Shown here piece by piece: positions 12,091 through 24,539 of a DNA stretch of 64,000 bases. Under the pieces are notes generated by a model, which saw only the letters and a program-made list of their open reading frames with translations, did no database searches and was not told where the DNA came from. The first letter of the stretch is position 1. Each line of letters opens with the position of its first letter. Origin of the DNA: Halichoerus grypus (Eukaryota; Chordata; Mammalia; Carnivora; Phocidae); NCBI RefSeq assembly GCF_964656455.1, contig NC_135717.1, positions 17,440,775 through 17,504,774 on the forward strand, given 5' to 3'. A program made the position numbers and the translations under genes.

Positions 12091-12690
12091 AATGGATCAA
12101 AGACCTAAGTGTAAAACTTAAAACTATAAAACTGTTAGAAGAGAACCCTGGAGGAAATCTTTGTGGCCATGAGTTAAGCAAATATTTATCAGATACAATA
12201 CCAAGAGCATGATCCATACAAGGGGGAAAAAAGATAAATTGGATCTCATCAAAATTGAAAACTTCTGTTCTTCAAAAGTTACTGTTAAGAGAATGAAGAC
12301 AAGCTACAGACTAGGAGAAATTTGCAAATCACATCCCTGATAGAAGATTTGTATCCAGAATATATGTAGAACTTTCAAGACTCAATAAGAAACAAAGAGC
12401 CCAATCTTAAAATGGGTAAAAGATTTGAGGAGACACTTCATCAAAGAAGATATATTGATAAGCACATTAGTAGGAGACTCGATATCATTAGTTTTAGGGA
12501 AATGAAACATTAGAGCCACAAGATACCGCTATACACCTATTAGAATGTCTGAAATTAAATAGATTTGACCATGCTAAGTGTTGAAGAGGATGTGGAGGAA
12601 CTTGAACACTCATGCACTGTTGGCAGGAATGTCAAATGGCATAACCACTCTGGAAGGCAGTTTGGCACTTTCTTACAAAGCTAAACATAC
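12090..12690 (+). mobile_element. Fourth L1 fragment, sense
   Basis: Restarts at 'ggatcaaagacctaagtgta' and passes again through the 'caaaagttactgttaagaga' and 'cactgttggcaggaatg' blocks, with many stops. Confidence 0.75.
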
Positions 12691-12861
12691 AGCTACCAGA
12701 TGGACAGAGGTCTCGAGAGATTTAAACCATTGAAGACACCCATAGGTAATACTCTTTACGCCTTGTTTGCCTTTCCTGGACTGGTGACAACCCTGTGGAT
12801 AGGAAGAGCAGAGAGGTGTGGCAGGGCCAGGACCTGGTCTGGCTTCCCCTTCCACCACTTC

Positions 12862-12965
12862 TGTGCACGTGTAACCTGGAGCAGGTTTCCCTCAACCTCT
12901 CTGAGCTTCGGTTTCATCAGTACCACGGCTACATCACTGGCACACTGCAAGATTTAACAGTATCT
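12862..12965 (+). mobile_element. MIR, sense
   Basis: 'cctcaacctctctgagcttc' followed by 'ggtttcatcag' is the MIR core. Confidence 0.75.
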
Positions 12966-13048
12966 GTGATAGTACGGTTTGTAAAAAGCTGATTAAGCAG
13001 GAAATGTTAGGCTATGTTGTCATGAACATCAGGAAGTTTTAAGTTTGT

Positions 13049-13251
13049 TTTTTTTTTTTTTTTTAAGATTGATTGATTTATTTGAGAGAGAGAGAGAGCA
13101 CAAGCAGGGGGAGCAGAAGAGGGAGAAGCAAGCTCCCCTCTGAGCAGAGAGCCCGATGCAGGGCTCGATCCCAGGACCCTGGGATCATGACCTGAGCTGA
13201 AGGCAGACACTTAACCCTTAACCGATAGACACTTAGCCACCCAGGTGTCCC
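13049..13251 (-). mobile_element. SINEC, antisense
   Basis: Reverse copy with a small internal duplication near the head (the cttaaccctta region at about 13,210), ending ccacccaggtgtccc. Confidence 0.9.
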
Positions 13252-13299
13252 AATACACAAAATCTTTAAAAAAAAAAAAAAAAGAAAGAAAGAAGAAAG

Positions 13300-14070
13300 A
13301 TCTTAAGTCAATAACCTAAATGTCTACCTTAAAGAACTAGAAAAATAAGAGCAAAGTAAACCCAAGGCAAGCTGAGGAAGAAAATGAAGATAAGAGCAGA
13401 AGTAAATGAAACTGAGAACAGAAAACCCTAGAGAAAATGAAACTGAAAGTTGATTCTTTGAAAAATCCACAAAATTGACAAACCTTTAGATGGATTGAGC
13501 AAGAGAGGACTCAAATCCTGGGGCGCCTGGGTGGCTCAGTCGTTGAGCGTCTGCCTTCGGCTCAGGTCATGATCCCGGGGTCCTGGGATCGGGTCCCGCA
13601 TCGGGCTCCCTGCTTGGCGGGGGGCCTGCTTCTCCCTCTCCCACTCCCCCTGCTTGTGTTCCTGCTCTCGCTGTCTCTCTCTCTGTCAAATAAATAAATA
13701 AAATCTTAAAAAAAAAAAAAAGAGGACTCAAATCCTAAAACAAGTACAAAAGAAGAGACATCACTACCAGCAGAACAGAAATAAAAGGATTGTAAGAGAC
13801 TATTATGAACAGTTGTATACCAACAAATTAGGTAACCTAGATGAAAGCAACACATTCCTAGAAGAGCACAAACTACCAAAACTAACTCAAGAAGAAATAC
13901 AAAATCTGAATAGATCTATAACAATTAAAGACATTGAATTAGTAATTTTAAAAAACTTCACACAAGGAAAAGCCTGCCGCATGACTTCATTATGAATTCT
14001 ACCAAACATTTAAAGAAGTAACATGAATCTTTCACAAGCTCTTCCAAAAACTGAAAGAGGAAGGAAGATG
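13300..14070 (+). mobile_element. L1 fragment, sense
   Basis: ORF2-like 'gactattatgaacagttgta' and 'gatgaaagcaacacattcct' text, broken by stops and by the SINE at 13,520-13,720. Confidence 0.75.
13520..13720 (+). mobile_element. SINEC, sense, near-consensus
   Basis: Target-site duplication agaggactcaaatcct at both ends. Among the least diverged copies in the window. Confidence 0.96.
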
Positions 14071-14408
14071 ACAGAATAAGCACCAGGAATCCACTTCCTA
14101 CTAGACAGCAGTTGTACTGGCAGAATCTGTCTGATGTAACTATTATAGAACTGCAGTCTATTGAAGGCTTGCAATTCCAGGGGAAGTGTTGGATGGTAAA
14201 TTGCATTTAATTTCAGCCCATTTCAGCTCCCAGTTTGGTAGCAGCTGCCCATCCCTCAACCCCCAGCCCTGTGGCAGGCAGCGGTGCACTTGTTCTTGGA
14301 GCAATTCACATGCAGCTTGTGGGCGCCAGGTTGGGCAGTAAGGACCCTGTCCTTCAAATATGGGGGAATCTGTGTTCTCATCACCGATTGCTGCTTCTGA
14401 TCATAGAG

Positions 14409-14410
14409 GT

Positions 14411-14452
<42 letters not shown>
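14409..14452. repeat. (CA)n microsatellite
   Basis: About 22 uninterrupted CA dinucleotides. Confidence 0.97.
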
Positions 14453-14453
<1 letters not shown>

Positions 14454-14731
14454 ATTGTTGCCAGTCCCTCTTTTCTGGCTGAAGTGATTTCCAGGGGATT
14501 TAAAGAAAGGGTACTTTTTTTCCCTTTCATTTTTCTCTTCCTCTTTTGGGAGCCAGTCATTAAAGACTAGAACATTCAAAAGCAACCACATATACAGGGG
14601 AAATTAGAGTTTTACACATGCCCAGGGAAAGGTGCTGGCTCAGAAAAAAACCTGAGGAGACCTTAAGTTTACAATTCAGTCTGATCCTCAGGACAGACAC
14701 AGCCTATAGCAATCAAAAAACAAAACCAGTT

Positions 14732-14896
14732 GGGCGCCTGGTGGCTCAGTCAGTTAAGCATCTGCCTTCAGCTCAGGTCCTGGGATTGAGCCCCGCATCA
14801 GGCTCCCTGCTTAGCGGGAGTCTGCTTCTCCCTCTCCCGCTCCCCCTGCTTGTGTTCCCTCTCTGACAAATAAATAAATAAAATTTTTTAAAAAAG
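14732..14896 (+). mobile_element. SINEC, sense, with internal deletion
   Basis: Head present but one g of 'gggtggc' is missing, and the 'catgatcccagg' segment is deleted. Confidence 0.9.
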
Positions 14897-16041
14897 AGAA
14901 AAATCTAAGTAGACATATAACTAGTGAAGAGGTTGAATCAGCAATCAAAATCTTTCAACATAGAAAAGCCCTGGACCCAATAGCTTCACTGAACATTTAC
15001 AGGAAAACTAACACTAATCCTTCTCAAACTTTCACCAAAAACTGAAGAGGAGGGAGTACCTTTAACTCATTCAATGAGGCCAGCATTGCCCTGATACCAA
15101 AGCCATATGAAAACACTACAAGAAAATTAAAGACCAATATCCTTTATGAACACTGATGCAAAAATCCTCAACAAAATACTAGCAAATCAAATTCAGCAGT
15201 GTATTAAAAGGATTATATGCTATGACCAAGTGGGACTTGTTCCCGAAGTGCCAGGATGGTTCAACATTTAAAACTCAATTAGTGTTAATACACCACATTA
15301 CCAGAATCAAGGAAAAAACCCACAATATCATCTCAATTGATTCAGAGAAAGCATCTGATAAAATTCAACACTCATGATAAAAACACTTCACAAACTACGA
15401 ATAAAAGGAAACTACTTAAACATAATAAAAGCCACATATGAAAAACCCACAGAGAACAACATGGTCAATGGTGAAAGATGAAAAGCATTTCTTCTAAGAT
15501 CAGGAACAAGGCAAAGATGCCTGCTTATGCCACTTCTAATTAACATAGTATTGAAAATTCTAGCCAGAGCAATTAGTCAAGAAAAATAAAACATCTCCAA
15601 ACTGGAGAAGCAAAATTATCTCCGTTTGCAGATGACATGATCTTATGTGTAGAAAACCCTAAAGATCACACACACACAGTTTAAGTTAATAAACACAACT
15701 AATAAACCAGTTCAGCAAAGTTGAAGGATACAAACTCAACACATAAAAATCAGTTGTGTTTCTAAACACTAACAGCAATTCAAAAAAGAAATTAAGAAAA
15801 CGATTCTGTTTATAATAGTATCAAAAAGAATTAAATACTTAGGAATAAACTTAACCAAGGAGGTGAAAAATTTGTACACTGAAAATTCATTACAAAATAT
15901 TGCTGAAGTTAATAAGACATGAATAAATGGAAATCCATCTCATTTTCATGGATTGGAAGAGGTAATATTATTAAGATGTCAATACTACCTAAAGCAAATT
16001 ACAGATTCAGTGCAACTCCTATCAAAATCCCAACAACTTTT

Positions 16042-16238
16042 GGGACGCCTGGGTGGCTCAGTCTGTTAAACGTCTGCCTTCGGCTCAGGTCATGATCCCA
16101 GGGTCCTGGGATCAAGTCCCACATCTGGCCCCTGCTCTGCGGGAAGCCTGCTTCTCCCTCTGTCTGCAGCTCCCCCTGCTTGTGCTCTCTTTCCCACCCC
16201 TCTCTGACAAATAAATAAATAAAATCTTAAAAAAAAAT
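16042..16238 (+). mobile_element. SINEC, sense
   Basis: Target-site duplication around ccaacaactttt on both sides. Confidence 0.94.
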
Positions 16239-16410
16239 TCCAACAACTTTTAATTTGCAAAAATAGAAAAATCCACCTAAAACTCATATAGAATTTCAAG
16301 GGACCTCAAACATCCAAAAAATTTTTGAAAAAGAACAAAGTTGGAGGCCTCACACCTCCTGATTTCACAACTTTTTCTATAAACTACAATAATTAAAAGT
16401 GTGGTCTTGG

Positions 16411-16606
16411 GACGCCTGGGTGGCTCAGTTGGTTAAGTGTCTGCCTTCGGCTCAGGTCATGATCCCAGGGTCCTGGGATTGAGCCCCGCATCTGGTTCCT
16501 TGCTCAGCAGGGAGCCTGCTTCTCCCTCTGCCTCTGCTGCTCCCCCTCTTTGTATTCTATCTCTCTCTGTCAAGTAAATAAATAAAATCTTAAACAAAAA
16601 ATAAAG
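16411..16606 (+). mobile_element. SINEC, sense
   Basis: Target-site duplication gtgtggtcttgg at 16,399-16,410 and again after the tail. Confidence 0.95.
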
Positions 16607-17149
16607 GTGTGGTCTTGGCATAAAGACAGATATATAGGCCACAGGAATAGAATGGAGAGGCCAGAAAGAAACCCTTGCAAATAAGGCCAAATGATTTGAC
16701 AAGTGTTCCAAGACCATTCAATGGGAAGAGGGCAGTCTTTTCAACAAATGTTACTGGGAAAACTGGATATTAATATGCAAAATAATGAAATTGGATCCTT
16801 ACCTCACACCATACACAAAAAAATTAATTCAAAATAATTCAAAGACTTAAGCAGAAGAGCTAAGCCTCTTAGAAGAGAACAGGAAAAATATTCATGACAT
16901 TGGGTTTGGCAATGATTTCTTGGATAAGATACCAAAAGAACAAGCAACAAAAGAAAAAGTACATAGATTGGACTTCATCAAAATTTAAAACCTTGTGCAT
17001 CAAAGGTCACTATCAAGAGAGTGAAAAGGCAACTCACAGAATGAGAGAAAAGTTTGCAAATCAGATATCTGATAAGGGGTTAGTATCCAGAATATAGACA
17101 GCCCCACATTGGGCATGGAACCTACTTTAAAAGGGGGGGGGGTAAGAAA

Positions 17150-18238
17150 ACCCAAAGACAAGAGGAAAGATAAAAACAAGGACACTAGAGAAAATTGAAG
17201 CCTCTGATACCTACACCTAGAGCACACAGTAAACACAGCATAACTCCTAACCAAATGAACATAAATCCTTACACTAAAGGCCTATTTATTTCCATTTTAT
17301 TACCTGATACATCATGTCTGGCTTTCAGCATAAGATTTCAAGGCATGTTAAAAGGCAACAAAAAACTAATTAGAAGAGACAAAATAAGCAAAGAACTGGA
17401 TTTATATATAGCAGAGATTTTGGAATTATCAGACCAGGGATCTAAAATGCTATAATATGCTAAGGGTTGTAATGGAAAAAGTGGACAACATGCAAGAAAG
17501 GTAACAGAAGCAGAAAGATTGAAACTCTAAGAATCAAAAGAAAATACTAGAAACCAAAAATACTTAACAACAAGGAAGAATGTCTTTGATGGACTCATTG
17601 GTAAACAGGGCACAAAAGAATCAGTGAGCCTAATAATATGTTAGTAGAAACCTCCCCAAAAATGTGAACAGAAAAAAACAATGAAAACAAAAAAAGGAAT
17701 AGAACATTCAAGACCTCTGGGACAACCTCAAAAGGCATAACATACATGGAATGGGAATATCAGAAGGAAAAGAAAGAAAGGAGCAGAAGAAATATTTGAT
17801 GAATGGCTGAGAAGTTTCCAAAGTTAATGAAACACCAAACCACAGATCTAGGAAGCTCAGAGAACAAAAACCAGTATAAATATAAAAAATTCTAGACCTA
17901 GACATATCATATTCAAACTGCAGAAAGCCAAAGATGAAGAGAAAATCTTGCAAAAAGCCAGAGGAAATAAAATGCATATGGAGGAAAAGGATAAATATTA
18001 CATCAGATTTTTCTTTCACAAACATACAAGCAAGCAGAAGGTGAAGTAAAATATTTAAAGCACTGAAAGAAAAAAAGAAAGCTTTTACAATTCTCTATCC
18101 AGTAAAATCATCCTTCAAAGATGAAGGAGAAACAAAGATTTTTCTCAAAACAAACAAACCAAACCTGAGACAATTTGTAACCAGTAGGCCTGCTTGTAAG
18201 AAATGTTAAAAGAAGTTCTTTAAAGAAAAGGAAATGAG
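17150..18238 (+). mobile_element. HAL1 / L1M-type LINE, ORF1-side sequence
   Basis: Phrases such as 'cagaaagccaaagatgaaga', 'gagaaaatcttgcaaaaagc', 'ctatccagtaaaatcatcct' and 'tagaaagttcttt'-like text match the HAL1/L1M ORF1 region. The family name is from memory of the consensus. Confidence 0.55.
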
Positions 18239-18390
18239 GGACGCCTGGGTGGCTCAGGTCATGATCCCAGGGTCCTGGGATCGAGTCCCACGTCTGGCTC
18301 CCTGCTCAGCGGGGAGCCTGCTTCTCCCTCTGCCTGCCACTCTGCCTGCTTGTGCTCTTTCTTTTTCTCTGATAAATGAATAAAATCAAG
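18239..18390 (+). mobile_element. SINEC, sense, internally shortened
   Basis: Head passes directly from 'gggtggctcag' to 'gtcatgatcccagg', so about 30 bp of the head is missing. Its A-rich tail merges into the following microsatellite. Confidence 0.9.
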
Positions 18391-18436
18391 AAAGAAAAAA
18401 AAGAATGAAAGAAAAGAAAGAAAGGAAAGAAAGAAA

Positions 18437-18493
<57 letters not shown>

Positions 18494-18547
18494 AAAAGAA
18501 AGAAGAAGGAAGGAAGGAAGGAAGGAAGGAAGGAAGGAAGGAAGGAA

Positions 18548-18605
<58 letters not shown>

Positions 18606-18640
18606 AAAAGAAAGAAAGAAAAGAAGAAAGAGAAAGAAAG
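18385..18640. repeat. (GAAA)n / (GGAA)n pure purine microsatellite
   Basis: About 255 bp of uninterrupted purine: an AAAG block, a central AAGG block (about 18,508-18,550) and a second AAAG block. It probably grew from the A-rich tail of the SINE just upstream. Confidence 0.97.
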
Positions 18641-18959
18641 ATGATATAGGTCAGAAACTCAGATCTACATTTTAAAAAGGAAGAATGTTAGAGAAAGAAT
18701 AAATGAAGGTAAAATAAAACCTTTATATTTTTTATTCTTAATTGATCTAGTATATAACTTTTTGCTTAAAATAATAGCAATAAGGTATTGGGTGATAACA
18801 GCTATGGAAAATGAATGTTACAAGGGGTGGAAGGGAGGAATTGGGAATACTGTAAGATACTGCACTGTCCATGAAGGAATATATTTGAAAAGGAACCTAG
18901 ATTAGTTGTAAATGTATACTGTAAGCTCTAGGGAAATCCTTATACCAAAACCAGATAAA

Positions 18960-19590
18960 GACAATACAAGAGAGGAAAACTATAGACAATATCTCCATGA
19001 ACATAGATGGAGATATCCTCATCCAAATATTAGCAAATTGAATCCATCAGAGTTTAAAAACAATTAAACATCATGACCAAGGAGGATTTATTCCAGAGAT
19101 TCAAGCCAGATTCAACATTCAAAAATTAATTAATGTAATCCATCACATCAATAAGATAAAGAAGAAAAATTGTATGATTATATCAAAGCTACAGAAAAAG
19201 CATTCAATAAAATCCAGTACTTATTCATGATTGAAAAAATAAAAAACTCCTGGCAAACCAAAGATACAGGAGAACAAAATCTATAACTAACATCATACTT
19301 AATGGTGATAAACTAGGTGCTTTCCTTTTAAGACTTGGGATAAGGGAAGGTTATCTCTTTTCACCATTAGCATTCAACATTCTTTCTTACTGCTAGTGCA
19401 ATAAGACAAGAAAAGAAAATAAAGGTACACAGATCGGTAAGGAGAAAAGAAACTATCTTGGTTGCAGGTGACATGATTGTCTACATAGAAAATCCAAAAA
19501 AATAAATTATAAACTCCTGGATAAGACAAGAAAATCTACTCTTACCACTTCTATTCAAACTAAAGTTTCGAGCCAGGACAATTAGGTGAG
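18960..19590 (+). mobile_element. L1 ORF2 fragment, sense
   Basis: 'attagcaaattgaatccatc', 'aaacatcatgaccaaggagg' and 'tccagagattcaagcc' are the L1 reverse-transcriptase region. Stops are frequent. Confidence 0.8.
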
Positions 19591-19594
19591 TTTG

Positions 19595-19815
19595 AGGATT
19601 GGTGTTAGTTCTGTAAATGTTTGGTAGAATTTACCACTGAGGCCATCTGGCCCAGGGCTTTTCTTTGTTGTGAGGTTTTAGATTACTGATTCAGCCTCAT
19701 TATTTATAAGTCTATTCAGATGTTCTATTCCCTCATTATTCAGTTTTGGTGGATTGTGTATTTCTAGGAGTCTGTCCATTTCATCTAGCTTATCCCTGCA
19801 ACTTGGCATGCAGTT
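19595..19815 (-). mobile_element. L1 fragment, antisense
   Basis: 'ggtagaatttaccactgagg' and 'ccatctggcccagggctttt' are ORF2 in reverse, so this insertion is opposite in direction to its left neighbour. Confidence 0.8.
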
Positions 19816-20048
19816 GTTCATAGCATATTCTCTTCTCTCTGAAGGATTTGAAGTTGGAATACTGAGCTGATTCTAACTTTTGCTGCCTCTTTCTCCCTCT
19901 TTTCTTCTTCACAATGCTATGTCTCTTCTCCCTCTCTCTTATTCTCTACTTCTCATTTTTCAGACTTTCTTCCTCTTCACTCATCTTCAACCTGTCTTTT
20001 TCTTCTTCTTTCCCCTTACTCTCCCCATTTTCTCTCCCTCACTTTCAG

Positions 20049-20800
20049 GTTCCCACTTACAGAACTCCCCTCATGGATCTACATGGTTTCTCTGTGCTGC
20101 TTACATGTCCCTTCAGTATAAGGAACATCATTGGTCTGGTGTACTCCACATACATTGTTATGCCCCAAATGGACATATTTTGGCCCAATTTCTGGAGGAG
20201 GAGGAGAACAGTTCTAATGAGGCCTCCCCTTCAGGTTCTATTATCAAGGCAATGTTTCCCTATCAATATCCAGAATGCAGTAAGCTTTTAAGTCTTTCTC
20301 TTCATTGCCCTCAACTTCCAATAACTCTATCTCTCCCTGAGTTGTCTGCATCTGAGATGAAAGGTTCCAGACAAATGGATGGAAATGTTTGTAACAACAG
20401 TCCATCTTTCTCTTTCCCTTTCACACTCTTCTAGCCTCCCCCCCAACTCCCCCCCCCCAATCTCCTTGCTCCCATTCCAGGTATCTACAAGGGAGAATAC
20501 CACTCTTTTCTGCCACTTCGAAGGTTTTTATGCAGTAGGGGTCCTTCAGGCCTGGTGGCTGTGGGATGGGAAGGAACACCCAGGAGTGATCAGTGCTGGA
20601 TTCCCCACACAGACCTAGAAAGCACCTTTGACCTGGAGCTGCCCTATGCCTGACTCTACAGCCCTAAGATCAAGGGACTGAGTTTACCTGTCACATGGTT
20701 CACCCAGCTATGAGGCATCCCCTGTGATAGATACTATAGTTAAAGTTCAGAGAAAGTGCACAGCTGTTCACTGAGATTGCAGAGGAGGTCAAAGAAGATA
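20049..20800 (+). pseudogene. Unassigned exon-like stretch, not a recognised gene
   Basis: Two segments have splice-like borders. The first, 20,049-20,279, follows a pyrimidine tract and ttctctccctcactttcag and is followed by GTAAGC. The second begins at 20,482 after 'ctcccattccag'. Parts are open in one frame (for example LHIHCYAPNGHILAQFLEEE at about 20,148-20,207), but later parts meet stops (near 20,618, 20,650 and 20,713). Codon-like text continues to about 20,890. I do not recognise the protein. It could be a decayed cellular gene, a retroelement gene or chance. Confidence 0.25.
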
Positions 20801-21077
20801 TGGAAAGGTCAACAAAGAGTTCACAGGAGGTACAGAGCATGGGAAAGAGGGAGACAGAAGATGGTCTGGATTGAGTGTGTGCAAAATAACTACTTACAAT
20901 TTCTCATTCTCCAGGGCCTGTAGACATGAGCAGTCAAGATTATAAACTATCAAGAGTATCCTCTCAACTCTGATGCTGGTTCTAGCTTTTATCATCTCTC
21001 CTTCCTTTGCTTCATTGCCAAATGTCACAGAGAATACCCAACTTATTGAACACTTAATGTGCAGCAGACACTTCCCT

Positions 21078-22030
21078 CATAGCAGTGGTTCTCAAATTTT
21101 TTGGTGTCAGGGCACCTTTGTACTCTTCATTAAGGAACCCCAACAAGCTTTAGGTTATGTGGGTTATAGCTATGATGTTCATCCCACTGGAGATTCAAAC
21201 AAAGAAATTATTTAAATGTTAGTTTCTCATTTAAAAATATCAATAACAAACTATGTTAACATAAATAACATGGTGTTAAATGAAAAAAACAATATTCTCC
21301 AAAACAAAAAAACAAATTTACTGAGGAGGGCAGCTTGTTCTACATATTTGCAAATCTCTTTAATGTATGGTCTAATAGAAGAAAACCAGCTTCTCATATC
21401 TGCTTCTGCATCCAGCATAGCTTGATGGGTTGTTTTGGTTAAAATACAGAAAAAAAACCCAACCTTATATAGATATATAGTTGGAAAAAGGAAGAGTGTT
21501 TTTCAGATAATTATTGATACACTTTTTTGATACTACACCAAAATTTGACAGAATTTTTTCAAGATTAGTTAAAAATGTGGAATGTAAAATCATATCAATG
21601 AATGTATCATACTCTGTTATATGAATTTCCAGTGGTCTATCTGCCACAAATATTGGGAAAAAAATCTTAATGTATTGAGAAGCTGTCAGGATCTTTTTTT
21701 TTTTTTTTAGATTTTATTCATTTATTTGAAAGAAAGAGACACAGTTAGAGAGGGAACACAGGCAGGGGGAGTGGGAGAGGGAGAAGCAGGCTTCCCGCCT
21801 GGGAGCCCGATGCAGGGCTCGATCCCAGGACCCTGGGATCATGACCTGAGGCAAAGGCAGACGCTTAACGACTTGACTGAGCCACCCAGGCGCCCCAAGA
21901 AGCTGTCAGGATCTTGATAATAGATATAACTTTTCAAAAATTATAATTTTCACTTAAAAGTTAGAATTCTATCACTGGCAGCAAACATTATCAGTTTTTT
22001 CCCTTGGTGTGACAGGCTTAATTCATTTTT
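21078..22030. mobile_element. Old hAT-type non-autonomous DNA transposon, probable
   Basis: Begins with 'cagtggttctcaaatttttt' and 'ggtgtcagggcacctttgta', a common mammalian MER/hAT start, then 'aggttatgtgggttatagct'. A SINE splits it at 21,696-21,897. The exact family is not determined. Confidence 0.5.
21696..21897 (-). mobile_element. SINEC, antisense
   Basis: Perfect 18-bp target-site duplication agaagctgtcaggatctt at 21,678-21,695 and from 21,898. Confidence 0.96.
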
Positions 22031-22039
22031 GTAAAAATG

Positions 22040-24240
22040 TCTGCCAGAGATGACATAACACTATACATAGAAAACACTAAAGTCTCCACCTAAAAACTAC
22101 TAAAACTGATAAATGAATTCAGTAAAATCGCAGGATACAAAATCAATATACAGAAATCTGTTGCATTTCTATACACTAATAATGAAGTAGCAGAGAAATT
22201 AAGAAAACATTTACAATCCCATTTACAATTGCACCAAATTGTACAATACAATACAATACAATACAAACATTTAAAATCCCATTTACAATTGCACCAAAAA
22301 TTATAAAATACCTAGGAATAAACTTTAAAGTGGTGAAAGACTTGTACTCTGGAAACCATAAAACAGTGATGAACAAAATTGAAGATGATACAAGGAAAGA
22401 TATTCCATGCTCATGGATTGGGAGAACAAACATTGTTAAAATGTCCCTACTACCCAAATCAATCTACAGATTTAATGCAATCCCTATCAAAATACCAACA
22501 GCATTTTTCACAGAACTAGAACAAACAATTCTAAAATTTGTATGGAACCCCAAAAGATCCTGAATAACAAAAGCAATCTTGAAAAGAACAAATCTAGAGG
22601 TATCACAATCTCAGATTTCAAGACATACTACAAAGCTATAGTAATCAAAACAATATGGTACTGGCACAAAAATAGACACATAGATCAGTGAAACAGAATA
22701 GAGAGCCCAGAAATAAACCCATGATTATATGATCAATTAATCTATGACAAAGGAGGCAAGAATGTGCAATGGGCCAGTCTCTTCAACAAATGGCATTGGG
22801 AAAACTAGACAGCTACATGGAAAAGAATGAAACTAGACCACTTTCACCACACACAAAAATAAACTCGAAATGGATTAAAGACCTAAATGTGAGACCTGAA
22901 ACCATAAAAATCCTAGAAAAGAGCACAGGCAATAATTTCTCTGACATCAGCCATAGCAACATTTTTCTAGGTATGTCTCCTCAGGCAAGGAAAACAAAAG
23001 CAAAAATAAACTATTGGGACTACATCTTCTGCACAGCAAAGGAAAAAATCAACAAAACAGAAGACAACCTACTGCATGGGAGAAGATATCTGCAAATGAT
23101 ATCTCTGATAAGGGGTTAACATCCAAAATATGTAAACAACTGACAGAACTCAACACCCAAAAAACAACCCAATTAAAAAATGGGCAGAAGACATGAACAG
23201 ACATTTCTCCAAAGAAGACATATGGATGACCAGCAGACACATGAAAAGATGCTCAGCATCACTCATCATCAGGGAAATGCAAATCAAAACCACAATGAGA
23301 TATCACCTCACACCTGTCAGAATGGTTAAAGTCAACAACACAAGAAACAAGTGTTGTCAGGGATGTGGGGAAAAAGGGAACCCTCGTTCACTGTTGGTGG
23401 GAATGCACCCTGGTTCAGCCACTGTGGAAAACAGTATGGAGTTTCCTCAAAAGGTTAAAAATAGAACTACCCAACAATCCAGTAATCACACTACTGGGTA
23501 TTTACCCAAAGAATACAAAAACACTAATTAAAAAAGATATATGCACTCCTGTGTTTATTGCAGCATTATTCACAATAGCCAAGATATGGAAACAACCCAA
23601 GTATACATCAATAGATGAATGGATAAAGAAGATGTGGTATATATTACTCAGCCATAAAAAAGAATGGAATCTTGCTGGGCGCCTGGGTGGCTCAGTTGGT
23701 TAAGCGACTGCCTTCGGCTCAGGTCATGATCCTGGAGTCCCGGGATCGAGTCCCGCATCGGGCTCCCTGCTCAGCAGGGAGTCTGCTTCTCCCTCTGACC
23801 CTCCTCCCTCTCATGCTCTCTGTCTCTCATTCTCTCTCTCAAATAAATAAATAAAATCTTTAAAAAAAAAAAAAAAAAGAATGGAATCTTGCCATTTTTA
23901 AGAACACTTGTGGATCTAGAGGGGATAATGTTAAGTGAAATAAGTCAGTTAGAGAAAGATAAATACTATATGATTCACTCATATGTGGAATTTAAGAAAC
24001 AAACAAATGAACAAAGAAGAAAAGAGACAACCCAAAAGCAGACTCTTAAATACAGAGAACAAACCGATGGTAACCATAGAGGAGGTGGGTGAGAATGAGT
24101 GAAAGAAGTAAAGGGAATCAAGAGTACACTTATCGTGATGAGCACTGAGTAATGTATAGAATTGTTGAATCACTATATTGTACACCTGAAACTAATAGGA
24201 TACTGAATGTTAACTATACTGGAATTAAAGTCTGCCAGTC
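22040..24240 (+). mobile_element. L1, 5'-truncated, sense, relatively young
   Basis: The 3' third of an L1. ORF2 C-terminal phrases are readable in long stretches (22,330-22,563, 22,769-23,119 and 23,193-23,531 are partly open), followed by the 3' end 'taactatactggaattaaag'. It includes a local repeat at 22,210-22,310, where 'ccatttacaattgcaccaaa' occurs twice around an (ATACA)n run. A SINE interrupts it at 23,676-23,876. Confidence 0.92.
23676..23876 (+). mobile_element. SINEC, sense, inside the L1
   Basis: Target-site duplication aaagaatggaatcttgc at 23,659-23,675 and 23,877-23,893. Confidence 0.96.
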
Positions 24241-24539
24241 CTGAATAATAATAATTTGTTCTTCATTCTTATGAGTAAAAATGGTGCTCCTTAAAAGAAA
24301 GGTCAGTGCAACTCACAACCCCATCTCACGCGGGTCTTTCTTTGAGATAACCATTCTTCATTATGCAACATAAGGGCTTTACCTGTACTCCCCATTTTGA
24401 CATGCAGAATCTTAAAAAGATATGTATTTATGTATTCAAGGGTTGACATTTAATAACATGGATAATTTTGATTGCTTCAACAAGAGCATTCTTAAGTGAA
24501 ACTGTAAGAGTTTTACTTTTAAGTCCATGCCGGTGAAAA

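Larger units (their letters stand above)
14905..17100 (+). mobile_element. L1 ORF2-region copy, sense, degraded
   Basis: A long collinear L1 stretch runs from the ORF2 reverse-transcriptase region ('caggatggttcaacattta') to the C-terminal region ('caagagagtgaaaaggcaac'), with frequent stops. Two SINEs interrupt it (16,042-16,238 and 16,411-16,606). Confidence 0.85.

Noticed and set aside
9080..12690. Repeated L1 text suggesting a tandemly duplicated gene
   Set aside because: Each restart is an L1 fragment with stops. Whether they are independent insertions or local duplications is unresolved, but none is a gene.
18405..18644. An open frame of Lys/Glu/Arg repeats
   Set aside because: Pure translation of the GAAA/GGAA microsatellite.
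19880..20434. A 184-residue open frame
   Set aside because: It runs through a pyrimidine-rich tract and both splice-like signals. The composition (Leu/Ser/Phe/Pro-rich) reflects CT-rich DNA, and no known protein is recognisable over its full length.
22330..23703. Consecutive open frames that look like a multi-exon gene
   Set aside because: They are the C-terminal half of L1 ORF2 with frameshifts, followed by the L1 3' end.
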